Both the position numbers and the translations under genes were made by a program. A stretch of DNA of 64,000 bases. It comes from an uncultured Roseibium sp. (GTDB lineage Bacteria; Pseudomonadota; Alphaproteobacteria; Rhizobiales; Stappiaceae). This document shows, one piece after another, positions 35,201-43,831 of the stretch (position 1 is its first letter; every line of letters begins with the position of its first letter). The stretch is from the NCBI RefSeq assembly GCF_963675985.1, contig NZ_OY780958.1:3534001-3598000 (forward strand), read 5' to 3'. The notes below the pieces were generated by a model. It was not told the DNA's origin. It searched no databases and saw only the letters and a program-made list of their open reading frames with translations.

Positions 35201-35338
35201 CGTGATCACCGTTTCCTCGACCTTGGGATACTGGCGGACATTCATGTTCATGATGCCCTGCGCCCCAAGCAACAGGATCAGCAGGCTGACGACCGTGGAC
35301 AGAACCGGCCTGCGGATGAAAATCTCCGAGAAATTCAC
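32258..35338 (-). CDS. RND efflux transporter permease (AcrB/MexF-like, HAE1 type)
   Basis: The 1026-residue inner-membrane pump component expels drugs or other amphipathic compounds using the proton gradient. Features are the N-terminal IFIRRPVLSTVVSLLILLLG helix, large periplasmic loops, and the proton-relay block GLVVDDAIVVVENIHRHLEEG in the fourth helix. The repeat-2 motif includes GLITKHGILMVEFAN. The start is GTG 35338, one base after the adaptor stop, with GGGAG as Shine-Dalgarno. No outer-membrane channel gene is adjacent, so the pump must use one encoded elsewhere. Confidence 0.95.
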   Translation of the reverse strand: MNFSEIFIRRPVLSTVVSLLILLLGAQGIMNMNVRQYPKVEETVITITTVFVGAGPDLVQGFITTPIAKAVGSAEGVDYVSSSSALGLSTVSVHMRLNTNPDKALTEVISKVQEVRGDLPEEAKDPVIKKGTGRSFAIMYLSVLSDGMSPQQITEFVSRVIQPQLSVVDGVADAQILGEQTFAMRIWIDPIKLASRGVTAAEVLTAIRGANFLSSPGKTEGEYVAYQVAAKTTLQTPEAFGALPVSGKGTEVVRLRDVAEVTLGSESTDVRVSFNGRQGVFLGIMPTPSANPLDTAAGVRAELPRLQANMPKGTSIQVVYDSTKFISASIEEVFKTIAEAVVIVILVILLFLGSFRAVLVPIVTIPLSLIGVCFFLWALDYSLNTLTLLAMVLAIGLVVDDAIVVVENIHRHLEEGLKPLQAAIVGMREIFGPVVAMTITLGAVYAPIGFTQGLTGALFREFAFTLAGAVFISGFVAVTLSPMMSARLLSAHGSRFQTFIDKVFTKLTNWYGRRLNFSLDYKPVTLLIVVSLLATSAFLFLKTSSELAPDEDQGALFAVVTAPQYATADYTQLYTNQFYDMTDDVPGVEARFQIVGTGATNSAFAIWALKPWGERAQSQEEIKGMIQGRISKSAGVQAFVFAPPSLPGSGGGLPIQLVLQTTGSAEQVYEVAEEVKNKAMASGKFIVVQDSMSFEKPQATIVIDRERAAALGVPVSTIGGTLNILVGNASVSKFDRDGRSYDVIPQVSKKYRMNPDLLGDFYVRSASGDMVPLSAVVKVSVGATSVSIEQFNQLNSATISALPLPTVTTGDGLAELQKIANEAMPSGFFLDYAGQSRLEVQQGNTILIAFALAVIVIYLVLAAQFESFRDPFIIMMTVPLSIFGALVPLNLGLGTLNIYTQVGLITLVGLITKHGILMVEFANVQRDQHGMTKREAIVEAARERLRPILMTTGAMVLGVLPLVIAEGAGAAARYSIGLVIFTGMSVGTLFTLFVVPMFYMYVGHADKAPAEDEDEPAAPPATGQHA

Positions 35339-35339
35339 A

Positions 35340-36470
35340 TCAGGCTCCCGGTTTTTCGGCGGTGTCGACCGGATTGATCGTGTTGTCGATGGTCACCGGG
35401 CTGCCGACCGTCAGCTTGTTCTGACCGGCGGATACGATCACATCGCCGGGCTTGACGCCCTCGGTGACCTCGATCTTGCCGCCGAAGCGGCGGTCGACCT
35501 TCACGAAGACCTGGCGGGCAACCAGCTTTTTCTTGCCGTCAGCGGCGGCCGACGCCGTCTCGTCTTCGGCGACCCTATAGACATAGGTGCCGTAAAGGCT
35601 TTGAACGACAGCCGTCTGCGGCAGCGCAATAACATTGTTTTCCTCGGGGAGGTCGATCCGGACAAAGGCGAACTGGCCAGGCCGCAGGACGCCGTCGGAG
35701 TTATTGACCTCCGCCTGGATGGAGACGAGGCGCGACTGGGGATCGATCTTCGGGTCGATGCCGGTGATCTTGCCTTCATACCCCATCGCATCCTCGGCAA
35801 GGCCCAGATGAAGCAGCTGACCGATATGCACTTCGCTGAGCCGCTGTTCGGCGACCGTGAAGTCAACCTTCATCACCTTGAGGTCCTGAAGCGTGGCAAT
35901 GACCGTGCCGGCCGGGAGATACTCGCCGACATCGATCTTCGGAATACCGATGGTTCCGGAAAATGGCGCCCGGATCTTCTTCAGGTTGATCTGCGCCTTG
36001 ACCCGTTCCATGACCGAACGGGAGGCGTCGAGCGCGGCCTTTGCGTCATCCAGGGCGGAGGTCGAACTCACGCCCTTGTCGACCAGCGTGGTCGCACGCT
36101 TCAGTGCCTGGGAATCGCGGGCTTCGTTGGCCTTGGCAGCAATCAGGGTGGCCTGTTCCTCCTCGTCGTCGAGCTGGACGAGCAGTTGCCCTTTTTCGAT
36201 CTCGTCGTTCGCGCTGAAAAGGATTTCATTCACGATCCCGGCGGCACGGGATGCAACACCGACCCCCTGACGCGCGCCGACCGTTCCGATCGCTTCGATG
36301 CCCGGTTTCCATGTCTGGGCTTCCGCCGTCACGGTGGAGACAGTGACGGTCGGTCTCGGCCGATTGGCAAAGAACTCGGCGATCTTCTGTTCCTTGAACA
36401 GATTAAAGCCGACCAGTCCGCCGCAAATCAGTACGATCAGAATGATGGCGATGATGAAACGCTTGATCAT
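35340..36470 (-). CDS. RND efflux periplasmic adaptor (membrane fusion protein)
   Basis: The 376-residue adaptor links the RND pump to an outer-membrane channel. It has one N-terminal membrane anchor (IIAIILIVLICGGLVGF), the lipoyl half-motif GIVNEILFSANDEIEKGQLL, a coiled-coil hairpin around residues 105-165, and the second lipoyl half IRAPFSGTIGIPKIDVGEYL, then beta-barrel domains. It is not a lipoprotein, as no lipobox is seen. It is the first gene of the two-gene operon. Confidence 0.93.
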   Translation of the reverse strand: MIKRFIIAIILIVLICGGLVGFNLFKEQKIAEFFANRPRPTVTVSTVTAEAQTWKPGIEAIGTVGARQGVGVASRAAGIVNEILFSANDEIEKGQLLVQLDDEEEQATLIAAKANEARDSQALKRATTLVDKGVSSTSALDDAKAALDASRSVMERVKAQINLKKIRAPFSGTIGIPKIDVGEYLPAGTVIATLQDLKVMKVDFTVAEQRLSEVHIGQLLHLGLAEDAMGYEGKITGIDPKIDPQSRLVSIQAEVNNSDGVLRPGQFAFVRIDLPEENNVIALPQTAVVQSLYGTYVYRVAEDETASAAADGKKKLVARQVFVKVDRRFGGKIEVTEGVKPGDVIVSAGQNKLTVGSPVTIDNTINPVDTAEKPGA

Positions 36471-36558
36471 GAACCTTATCCGTCCGGCCCGCCCGCTCGA
36501 TGATGTCCAACAGGTCCGAACCTGTCACGCGGGCATTAGGTCTTTGCGAAAATACCAT

Positions 36559-36599
36559 GCCCACGGGCGCCGGAGCCGATGGCCGCGGCGCCCGTGGGC
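36559..36599. other. Strong GC hairpin in the efflux/SulP divergent region
   Basis: A perfect 14-bp stem (GCCCACGGGCGCCG with CGGCGCCCGTGGGC) encloses a 13-base loop, 90 bases upstream of the adaptor gene. Read on the minus strand it would lie in the efflux operon leader. There is no T-run, so it is not a simple terminator. The rest of the 417-base gap (36471-36887) contains AT-rich promoter-like DNA and nothing else that I can name. Confidence 0.5.
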
Positions 36600-36887
36600 T
36601 ATAATACCGTGATGCCCGTCCGCCACGGGGAGGACGCGGCGAAACCTGAGTTGAACCCTAAATAGTGCGACTCTAACCGATTGAAAAGGTACGGGCCCCT
36701 TATAAAATTGTATCGGAGTTAAAAGGCGCTCATTTCTTTCGCGTGCAGCAATTTCCTGCTCCGCAATATCCGTTTACGGCGATCCACAAACGGCTATACA
36801 CCTTCGCACCGGAGTTGTTTTTTTTCTTCACTTCGACAAGATGGCAGTGCGGTCAGATATTTATCCGCTCCGCAAAAGGAGCCCATC

Positions 36888-38588
36888 TTGTCCGGAATGA
36901 ACCTGAAACGGTGGTTATTCGCCGGTGTCCTCCCCATCGATAAAGGCCGGATCCTGCCGGAGATCCTTGCCGGGCTGACACTTGCCGCGGTCGCGATCCC
37001 GGAAGTGATGGGGTACACCAAGATCGCCGGCACGCCGGTGATCACCGGACTCTATACCATGCTGTTGCCGATGGCGCTGTTCGCGCTGCTCGGATCATCG
37101 CGCCATCTGGTGGTCGGGGCGGATTCGGCGACCGCCGCGATCCTGGCGACCAGCCTGGCCGGGCTGGCTGCAACCGGATCGGCCGAGTATGTCGCACTCG
37201 CAGGCCTGATCGCGCTGATGGTGGGCCTTCTGGTGTTGGTTGCCAGCGTCGCCCGCCTTGGCTTCATGGCCGATTTCCTCTCCCGGACCGTTCTGGTCGG
37301 CTTCCTGTCGGGCGTCGGGATCCAGGTCGCGATGAATTCCCTGCCCGGCATGCTGGGCTTGAAGATCCCGCATGCCAGCGGGCTGGAGAAACTCGCCCTG
37401 CTCCTGCCTTTGCTGTCGTCCCTGAACCTTCAGGCTGCAACCATTTCCCTGAGCGCCCTGATCCTGATCCTCGGTTTCAGGGCGCTGTCCCGCTCCTTCC
37501 CGGGTGCGATCGTCGCGCTCGGGCTGATTACCCTCGTCAGTTGGGTCTTCGACTTCAGCAACGCGGTGGCCGTTGTCGGCAGCGTCCCGGGCGGGCTTCC
37601 CGACCTGACGCTGCCGAACGTCGACTGGTCATTCGCGCTCATCTGGCAACTCGGCCCGGTCGCACTTGCCATGCTGGTGGTGATCCTGGCCCAGAGTGCC
37701 GCCACCGCCCGCGCCTATGCCACCCGGTACGGTGAGCCGCTGGACCAGGGCATGGACCTTAGCGCCCTGGGGCTGGCCAATTTCGGCGCCGGGCTGACGG
37801 GAACATTCGTCGTCAACGGCAGCCCGACCAAAAGCCGGATCGTGGAAAGCGCCGGTGGCCGGACCCAACTTTCCATGCTGATCACGGTCGGGATCGTCGT
37901 TCTGGTCCTCCTGTTTTTCACCGAGATTCTGGCTTACCTGCCGGAAGCCGCCCTTTCCGCCCTCGTCTTTCTGATCGGCATCGACCTGATCGACCTCAAG
38001 GGGCTCAAGGATATCTATCGCTCGCGCAGGCCCGAATTCTGGGTCTCCGCGGTAACGATCCTGGTGGTGGTCATTGCCGGCGTCGGTCCGGGTATTGTCC
38101 TGGCGATCGTGCTGTCGCTCATCGTGCATACGCGGCACGGCTATCATCCGGTCAACGTCCTGCTCACGCCCGAAACCACCGAAACCTGGCAGGTTCAACC
38201 GCTCAAGACCCGCGCTATGGCGGCTCCCGACCTGATGGTCTACCGGTTCACGCACTCCATGTATTACGCCAATACCGAGCTCATGACAGCGGAGATCAGG
38301 GACCTGGTCTCACCCGCCCCGGACGGCCTGCGGTATTTCTGCATCGATTTCTCCTGCGTCGACGACATCGATTTCACAGCACTAGAGGCTTTGAAATCCA
38401 TCCAGGAAGACCTCGCGGAAACGGGGATCGAATTGCTGTTCGCCCATACGCTTGACGATCCCTCGTCCCGCAGCCGGCGGCAGTTGATCCACTCTTTCGG
38501 CAAAAGCATCGTCTTTTCCACGGTCAGAGAGGTGCTGTCCTATATAAGGGCGGACAAACCATCGGTGCCTGACGGCTCCGCCTCTTGA
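36888..38588 (+). CDS. SulP family anion transporter with STAS domain
   Basis: The 566-residue inner-membrane protein has 10-14 hydrophobic helices including the family-typical LAAVAIPEVMGYTKIAGTPV near residues 32-51. A C-terminal cytoplasmic STAS domain follows (about residues 440-550, YFCIDFSCVDDIDFTALEAL). SulP proteins carry sulfate, bicarbonate or dicarboxylates. The start is TTG 36888 because AAGGAG lies 6 bases upstream; ATG 36897 would be 15 bases away, which is too far. It is monocistronic or cotranscribed with xseA. Confidence 0.9.
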   Translation: MSGMNLKRWLFAGVLPIDKGRILPEILAGLTLAAVAIPEVMGYTKIAGTPVITGLYTMLLPMALFALLGSSRHLVVGADSATAAILATSLAGLAATGSAEYVALAGLIALMVGLLVLVASVARLGFMADFLSRTVLVGFLSGVGIQVAMNSLPGMLGLKIPHASGLEKLALLLPLLSSLNLQAATISLSALILILGFRALSRSFPGAIVALGLITLVSWVFDFSNAVAVVGSVPGGLPDLTLPNVDWSFALIWQLGPVALAMLVVILAQSAATARAYATRYGEPLDQGMDLSALGLANFGAGLTGTFVVNGSPTKSRIVESAGGRTQLSMLITVGIVVLVLLFFTEILAYLPEAALSALVFLIGIDLIDLKGLKDIYRSRRPEFWVSAVTILVVVIAGVGPGIVLAIVLSLIVHTRHGYHPVNVLLTPETTETWQVQPLKTRAMAAPDLMVYRFTHSMYYANTELMTAEIRDLVSPAPDGLRYFCIDFSCVDDIDFTALEALKSIQEDLAETGIELLFAHTLDDPSSRSRRQLIHSFGKSIVFSTVREVLSYIRADKPSVPDGSAS

Positions 38589-38636
38589 CCCGAACCTCCG
38601 GGGCAGCCAGTTTTCAGGGATCAGAGGGAATCAGCC

Positions 38637-40199
38637 TTGTCCGACTCCGCTTCCAACATTGCCGAATTCTCGGTCTCCGAAATTTCCTTCTCCATCAAGA
38701 AAACGATGGAGGATGCGTTTGGCTATGTGCGGGTGCGCGGCGAACTGGGCCGCATTTCGAGGCCCGGATCCGGCCACATCTATCTCGATCTGAAAGACGA
38801 CCGCGCGGTCCTGTCCGGCGTGATCTGGCGCGGGGTTGCCTCCAAGCTGAAAATCCAGCCGGAACAGGGCCTGGAAGTGATCGCCACCGGCAAGATCACC
38901 ACCTTCCCCGGCCAGTCGAAATACCAGATGGTCATCGATGCGCTGGAGCCGGCGGGCGCTGGCGCGCTCATGGCGCTCTTGGAAGAGCGCAAGCGGAAGC
39001 TCGCCGCGGAAGGCTTGTTCGGGGAAGAGCGCAAGCAACTCCTCCCGAGCCTGCCGAGGGTCATCGGCGTCGTGACCTCGCCGAGCGGCGCCGTCATCCG
39101 CGATATCCTGCACCGGATTTCCGACCGCTTTCCCCTGCATGTGCTCGTCTGGCCGGTCCGGGTTCAGGGCGAGACCAGTGGCGCGGAAGTGGCAAACGGC
39201 ATTCGCGGCTTCAATGCGCTTGCCCCCGGCGGCCCGATCCCGAGGCCCGATCTCCTGATCGTCGCGCGCGGCGGCGGCAGTATCGAGGATCTGTGGGGTT
39301 TCAACGAGGAAGCCGTCGTGCGGGCGGCGGCAGACAGCCAGATTCCGCTGATTTCCGCCGTCGGCCACGAGACTGACTGGACGCTGATCGATCTGGCCGC
39401 CGACGTGCGCGCGCCGACCCCGACGGGGGCTGCGGAAATCGCGGTGCCGGTCAAGGCCGACCTGATGGCCACGACCGACGACCTTTCGCGCCGTCTCATT
39501 TCGGGCCTCAATCGCCTCATATCCAACCGGCGCACGGAACTGCGGGCAGCGGGCGCCGCCCTGCCGGCGCCGCGCGATCTGCTCGCCCTGCCCCGCCAGC
39601 GTTTCGACACCGCCGCCGGCAGCCTGGAACGGTCGCTGATCGTCAACACCCGCAGCCACCGCAGCACCTATCAGAATGCGGCCGGCCGCCTGTCGCCGTT
39701 CCTGCTCAGCCGTGTCATCACCAAGGCGCGAAACGATCTGGATACGTTCGGCGAGCGTCAGGGCCGTGCGCTTCAGGTCGCCGTCCGGCAGAAACGCCAG
39801 GGCTATGCGGCCGTCGCCGATCGGCTGACGCCGATCCGGCTCAAGCAGCAGATCACCATTGGCGGTGAGCGCCTGTCCGGCCTGTCGGAGCGTATGGACC
39901 GGGCCTATGCCGTCCGGCTGACGAAATCCCGCGATCGTCTGGATGGGCTGGAAAAGCTGCTGAAATCCCTGTCCTACAAGGACGTGCTCGCCCGCGGCTA
40001 TGCGCTGCTGCGCGACGACAAGGGCCAGCCGGTGCGCTCCGCAAGCGCTGTCTCCTCAGGCGATACGCTCAGCATCGAGCTTGCCGACGGAACCATCGAT
40101 GCGGTCGCCACGTCCGGGTCTGCGGGTCCCGCGCGGAAGGCAAAGAAGGCGGTGACCTCGGAGGCCAAGAAGCCGACCTCGCAGGGCAGCCTGTTTTAA
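38637..40199 (+). CDS. xseA: Exodeoxyribonuclease VII large subunit
   Basis: XseA with XseB degrades single-stranded DNA. The 520-residue product has the N-terminal OB-fold (FGYVRVRGELGRISRPGSGH) and the nuclease domain with the signature VVTSPSGAVIRDILH. It then shows LLIVARGGGSIEDLWGFNEE and SAVGHETDWTLIDLAAD, and a long coiled coil. The extreme C-terminus is Lys/Ala-rich. The start is TTG 38637; xseB is not in the window. Confidence 0.95.
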   Translation: MSDSASNIAEFSVSEISFSIKKTMEDAFGYVRVRGELGRISRPGSGHIYLDLKDDRAVLSGVIWRGVASKLKIQPEQGLEVIATGKITTFPGQSKYQMVIDALEPAGAGALMALLEERKRKLAAEGLFGEERKQLLPSLPRVIGVVTSPSGAVIRDILHRISDRFPLHVLVWPVRVQGETSGAEVANGIRGFNALAPGGPIPRPDLLIVARGGGSIEDLWGFNEEAVVRAAADSQIPLISAVGHETDWTLIDLAADVRAPTPTGAAEIAVPVKADLMATTDDLSRRLISGLNRLISNRRTELRAAGAALPAPRDLLALPRQRFDTAAGSLERSLIVNTRSHRSTYQNAAGRLSPFLLSRVITKARNDLDTFGERQGRALQVAVRQKRQGYAAVADRLTPIRLKQQITIGGERLSGLSERMDRAYAVRLTKSRDRLDGLEKLLKSLSYKDVLARGYALLRDDKGQPVRSASAVSSGDTLSIELADGTIDAVATSGSAGPARKAKKAVTSEAKKPTSQGSLF

Positions 40200-40225
40200 A
40201 TCCACGGTCTTTTCGGAGACTAACG

Positions 40226-40459
40226 ATGAATGAAAAAATTCAAACAACAACCGATTGGCTCATACTGATCACAGGCCTGGTGATCGCCTATACAGTCGCG
40301 TATTTCGGCACAAAGTCCTATCGCCGCGAGAAGAAGAATAGCGACCACCTTTTCATAAACCTGTCTTTGATAAAACGCTATGCTTTTCAAATAATTGCAT
40401 CAAACATAGCTTTTCTCCTCATAATGTTCGCAACAATGGTGGCGATCGTATATTTTTAG
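40226..40459 (+). CDS. Small two-helix membrane protein of unknown function
   Basis: The 77-residue protein starts 26 bases after xseA behind CGGAGA. It has a first helix (ILITGLVIAYTVAYF), a basic loop (SYRREKKNSD) and a second helix at the C-terminus (IAFLLIMFATMVAIVYF). Base composition is clearly lower in GC than xseA. No family recognised; a real gene is likely from the start signals and membrane pattern. Confidence 0.55.
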   Translation: MNEKIQTTTDWLILITGLVIAYTVAYFGTKSYRREKKNSDHLFINLSLIKRYAFQIIASNIAFLLIMFATMVAIVYF

Positions 40460-40490
40460 TACGCAAACCTATGAGATCATCGGCATAACG

Positions 40491-40525
40491 AAAAAAGGCC
40501 GCACCGGTTTCCCGGCACGGCCCTT
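40491..40525 (-). terminator. Terminator of the second TRAP operon
   Basis: Arms GGCCG and CGGCC with an inner CCGG/CCGG stem and one internal mismatch. A run of six A on the + side gives T6 for minus-strand transcription, 22 bases beyond the dctM stop. Confidence 0.75.
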
Positions 40526-40547
40526 GTTTTCTGCTTTTGCTTTCCGG

Positions 40548-41936
40548 CTACATCATCGACGGCAGCCAGGTGATGATCGACGGGAAGGCCAGCAGGCCGC
40601 CGATCGTGATGATGTCTGCGATGAAGAACGGGATGCAGCCGCGGAAGACTTCCTGAACCGGAATGTCCGGCCTCACACCCGCGACAACGAAACAGTTCAG
40701 TCCGATCGGCGGCGTGATCAGGCATAGTTCCGCCATTTTCACCACCAGGATACCGAACCAGATCGAGCAGGCCTCGCCGGACATGCCGAGCGTGCTGTCC
40801 GCGGCACTGACGGCCTCGCCACCGTTGAGCGCCATGACCGCCGGATAGACCACGGGCAGGGTCAGGACGAGCATGCCGATCGCGTCGATAAACATGCCGA
40901 GCACGGCGTAGGCGCACAGGATCAGGATCATCGTCAGCATCGGATCGTGCGGCAGGCTGACGATGAAGTCCCGGAACGCGTCCGGCAGACCGGCGAAGCC
41001 GAGGAAGCGCACATAGACCAAGACGCCCCAGATCAGGGTGAAGATCATCACCGTCAACTTGGCGGTTTCGTGCAGGGCCTGGCCCAGCTGCTTGGTGCGC
41101 ATGCCCTTCACGAAGGCGGTGATCAGGACGACGAAGGCCCCGAGCGCACCGGCTTCCGTCGGCGTCGCGGCGAACTGGTACCCGCCGATTTCGATGCCGA
41201 ACAGACCGATGAAGATCACAGCCACCACCGCGAAGATCGGAAGCGTTCCCGGCAGCGAGGCGAAGCGCTCGGACCAGGTGAAGCCCTTGATCGCCGGTGC
41301 GTCACCGCGCCAGGCCGCCATGCCGACGATGATCAGGATGTAGATCAGCGCCGAGTAAAGCCCCGGCAGGAAGCCCGCGATGAGCAGCTTTCCGACCGAC
41401 TGTTCCACGAGGATCGCATAGATCACCAGGATCGCCGAGGGGGGGATCAGCGAGGCAAGCGTGCCGCCGGCGGCAACCACGGCCGAAGCCAGCCGCTTGG
41501 AATAGCCCACCGCCAGCATTTCGGGAATGGCGACGCGGGCGAACACGGCGGCGGTTGCCACACTGGCGCCCGAAACGGCTGCGAACCCGGCGGTCGCGAA
41601 CACGGTGCCGACGGCCATGCCGCCGGGCATCCAGCCGAGCCATTTTTTGGCCGCATCGAACAATTGCTTGGTCAGCCCTGCGTAAAACGCGAGAAAGCCG
41701 ATCAAGATGAAAGTCGGCAGAACCGACAGGGAATAGGTGACCGACTTGGAGTGGGGCACGGTGCCCGCCATCTTCAGCGCAGTGATGAGGCCTCGTTCGA
41801 AGCCCATGCGCATGGAGAAGATGATGATCAGGCCGGTGAGCCCGACAAAAGCGGCGGCGAAAGCAACCCGCACGCCGATAAGAACGAGGACCAGCAACAC
41901 GCCGGTCATCAGCAATCCGACTTCAAACGGCGTCAT
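40548..41936 (-). CDS. dctM: TRAP transporter large permease subunit DctM (DctBD-linked)
   Basis: The 462-residue permease has 11-12 predicted helices and the family blocks FILIGFLAFYAGLTKQLFDA, SGASVATAAVFARVAIPEM, GGTLASLIPPSAILVIYAIL and ITPPIGLNCFVVAGVRPD. Its start overlaps the dctQ stop by 4 bases. Together with dctP and dctQ it forms a complete importer. The neighbouring dctB/dctD and sigma-54 promoter point to a C4-dicarboxylate or similar acid as substrate. Confidence 0.94.
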   Translation of the reverse strand: MTPFEVGLLMTGVLLVLVLIGVRVAFAAAFVGLTGLIIIFSMRMGFERGLITALKMAGTVPHSKSVTYSLSVLPTFILIGFLAFYAGLTKQLFDAAKKWLGWMPGGMAVGTVFATAGFAAVSGASVATAAVFARVAIPEMLAVGYSKRLASAVVAAGGTLASLIPPSAILVIYAILVEQSVGKLLIAGFLPGLYSALIYILIIVGMAAWRGDAPAIKGFTWSERFASLPGTLPIFAVVAVIFIGLFGIEIGGYQFAATPTEAGALGAFVVLITAFVKGMRTKQLGQALHETAKLTVMIFTLIWGVLVYVRFLGFAGLPDAFRDFIVSLPHDPMLTMILILCAYAVLGMFIDAIGMLVLTLPVVYPAVMALNGGEAVSAADSTLGMSGEACSIWFGILVVKMAELCLITPPIGLNCFVVAGVRPDIPVQEVFRGCIPFFIADIITIGGLLAFPSIITWLPSMM

Positions 41937-42568
41937 CGGGATGCCTCCGCTTCATCTTCGCCAAAAGCTTCCTCGATTTCATGCTGGGCCGCTTCCTCGA
42001 CATCCATGATGAGCGGGACGGCAAGCGGCGTGCGGGACGGATCGGCAATCAGCCGCCAATAGCCGTAGAGCTGCATCAGCAGCCTGAGCGCGAGCAACGT
42101 GAGAGCGACCGGAACGATAAGTTTCGAGGGCCAGGTGGGCAGCCCGATGTCAATGGTGGAATCCCCGATGCTCCAGGATCTCTGGAAATGGAACCAGGAG
42201 CCGTAGATCAAACCGCAGACCACCAGGAAGATAATGAACACACCGAAAAACTCGGCGATCCAGAGCGCGCGGCCCTTGATCTTTCCAAGCAGGATTTCCA
42301 TGCGGATGTGTCCACCCACGCGCTGGCAGTAGGCAATCCCCATGAAGGTGAACACGGCCATCGCCTGTTCGGTAATATCTATGAAGCCCGGGATGGGCTG
42401 ATTGAGAAAGGTACGGCCGAAAATCTGTGCCACCGCCATCAGCATCAAAATCATGATACTGGCCGCGGCGATCAGGTTGAACCCGTTCTCTATCCTGGCA
42501 AGAACGCCATCGAACATGATGTAGCGCGGCGCCTCGGCGGTCCCGTCGAACCGATCTGGAGTGATCAT
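41933..42568 (-). CDS. dctQ: TRAP transporter small permease subunit DctQ (DctBD-linked)
   Basis: The 211-residue protein has four hydrophobic helices with the typical VAQIFGRTFLNQPIPGFIDI and ITEQAMAVFTFMGIAYCQ blocks in the first half, and a long acidic C-terminal tail (EEAAQHEIEEAFGEDEAEA). It is separated from dctP by an 87-base gap that contains a strong hairpin, and is coupled to dctM by a 4-base overlap. Confidence 0.92.
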   Translation of the reverse strand: MITPDRFDGTAEAPRYIMFDGVLARIENGFNLIAAASIMILMLMAVAQIFGRTFLNQPIPGFIDITEQAMAVFTFMGIAYCQRVGGHIRMEILLGKIKGRALWIAEFFGVFIIFLVVCGLIYGSWFHFQRSWSIGDSTIDIGLPTWPSKLIVPVALTLLALRLLMQLYGYWRLIADPSRTPLAVPLIMDVEEAAQHEIEEAFGEDEAEASR

Positions 42569-42588
42569 TTTTATACGCCCAAGGAAGG

Positions 42589-42612
42589 CCTCCGGCGCAA
42601 GGGCGCCGGAGG
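42589..42612. other. Intercistronic hairpin between dctP and dctQM
   Basis: CCTCCGGCGC/GCGCCGGAGG is a perfect 10-bp stem with a 4-base loop directly after dctP. It lacks a T-tract. In TRAP and ABC operons such hairpins often stabilise the binding-protein message so that it exceeds the permease message. Confidence 0.65.
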
Positions 42613-42655
42613 TTGTGAGATCGACTGGTTGATATGAACTTTCGACCGGACGGCG

Positions 42656-43672
42656 TCAGTTGCCGAGGGTCTTGTTCACCAGATCCAGCAACTCCTGACC
42701 CGGAATGCCCTTGGCATCCATGTCCTTGACCCACTGTTCGTGGATCGGAGCGGCCTTCTCCCGCAGAGCGGCAAGGTCTTCATCGGAGAACTTGATCTGC
42801 TGGATATTGCGCTTTTCCAGCTCCGGCCACCACCGGTCATAGACCTTGGCGTAGGTCGCCAGATAGTGATCGATGGCTTCCGGGACGGTCTCGTCCAGCA
42901 CCTTGCGGAAATCTTCGGGAAGCGCATTGTAGGCATCGATATTCATGACCACCGGGCACTGAACCGTTCCCGGATTCATGTTGGCCGTCCACCAGGTACC
43001 GACTTCCACCGTCTTGAACGCCAGGTGGGCATGCGGTGCGAAGGAGGCGGCACGCACGGTGCCCGATTCCATGGCCTGGTAGGTTTCCGAAGCCGTGACC
43101 GTGGTCGGAACGGCACCGATAGCGGACATCAGATTGCCGATCCCGCCCAGCGCGCGCACACGCATGCCTTCGAAGTCCTTCGGAGATTTCGGCGCGTCGC
43201 CATTGCCGATGAAGTTGTACTGCGGCATCGGCGAGGGCATCAGCACCTGCGCGTTCCAGCGAGCGAGGTCCTTCTTGACGGCCGGATGCTGGTACACAGC
43301 TTCGCTGACCTTCACTTCGGTATCGAGATCGCTCACGCCAAGGAACGGCAGTTCGAGAACCGTCAGGGTCGGGTTCTTGTCGGCGTGGTAGGAGGCGCAG
43401 ATCTGGGCCATTTCGAAAGCGCCGAACGAAATCCCGTCAAGGTTCTCACGCGACTTCGACAGGGCTTCGCCGTAGGCGATCTTGATTTCGAACTTGCCGT
43501 CGGTCTTTTCCTTGACCTTGTCGGCCAGGTATTCGATGTGCTCGGTGAAGGCGCGGCGCTTGCCCCAGACGGACGCGTTCCAGGTGACGTCGGCGGCGAA
43601 GGTTTCGGTGGCGAAAACCAGCCCCAAGACAGCTACGGATGCAGCGGTCGCGAACTTGCGAACAGTGAGCAT
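42656..43672 (-). CDS. dctP: TRAP transporter substrate-binding protein DctP (DctBD-linked)
   Basis: The 338-residue protein has a Sec signal peptide (cleavage after TFA near residue 26) and a DctP fold. Recognisable features are the N-terminal GKRRAFTEHIEYLADKVKEK, the FEGMRVRALGGIGN arginine region that clamps a carboxylate in this family, and a Trp-rich VEVGTWWTANMNPG patch. It is the first gene of dctPQM behind a sigma-54 promoter. The ligand is inferred as a C4-dicarboxylate or related organic acid; the Trp residues could also suit an aromatic or branched acid. Confidence 0.92.
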   Translation of the reverse strand: MLTVRKFATAASVAVLGLVFATETFAADVTWNASVWGKRRAFTEHIEYLADKVKEKTDGKFEIKIAYGEALSKSRENLDGISFGAFEMAQICASYHADKNPTLTVLELPFLGVSDLDTEVKVSEAVYQHPAVKKDLARWNAQVLMPSPMPQYNFIGNGDAPKSPKDFEGMRVRALGGIGNLMSAIGAVPTTVTASETYQAMESGTVRAASFAPHAHLAFKTVEVGTWWTANMNPGTVQCPVVMNIDAYNALPEDFRKVLDETVPEAIDHYLATYAKVYDRWWPELEKRNIQQIKFSDEDLAALREKAAPIHEQWVKDMDAKGIPGQELLDLVNKTLGN

Positions 43673-43767
43673 GTGTATCCTCCCAGATAGTGAGTGCTCT
43701 TCAGTCTGGATGTCCCGGCGACGCCACCTCCTGCAGCGTCTGCCCGCATCCAGCTAGAGGGGTATTT

Positions 43768-43783
43768 TGCATATCCCGTGCCA
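43768..43783 (-). promoter_or_regulatory. Sigma-54 promoter of the dctPQM operon
   Basis: Read on the minus strand the site is TGGCACG-GGAT-ATGCA, with GG and GC exactly 10 bases apart, as in the -24/-12 consensus TGGCACG-N4-TTGC. It is about 95 bases before the dctP start. A sigma-54 activator gene (dctD) is directly upstream, which strongly supports it. Confidence 0.82.
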
Positions 43784-43831
43784 ACACGTGGCAAGGCGGG
43801 ATTTTCCCCAAAACCCCGCAGTTTCGGATGG

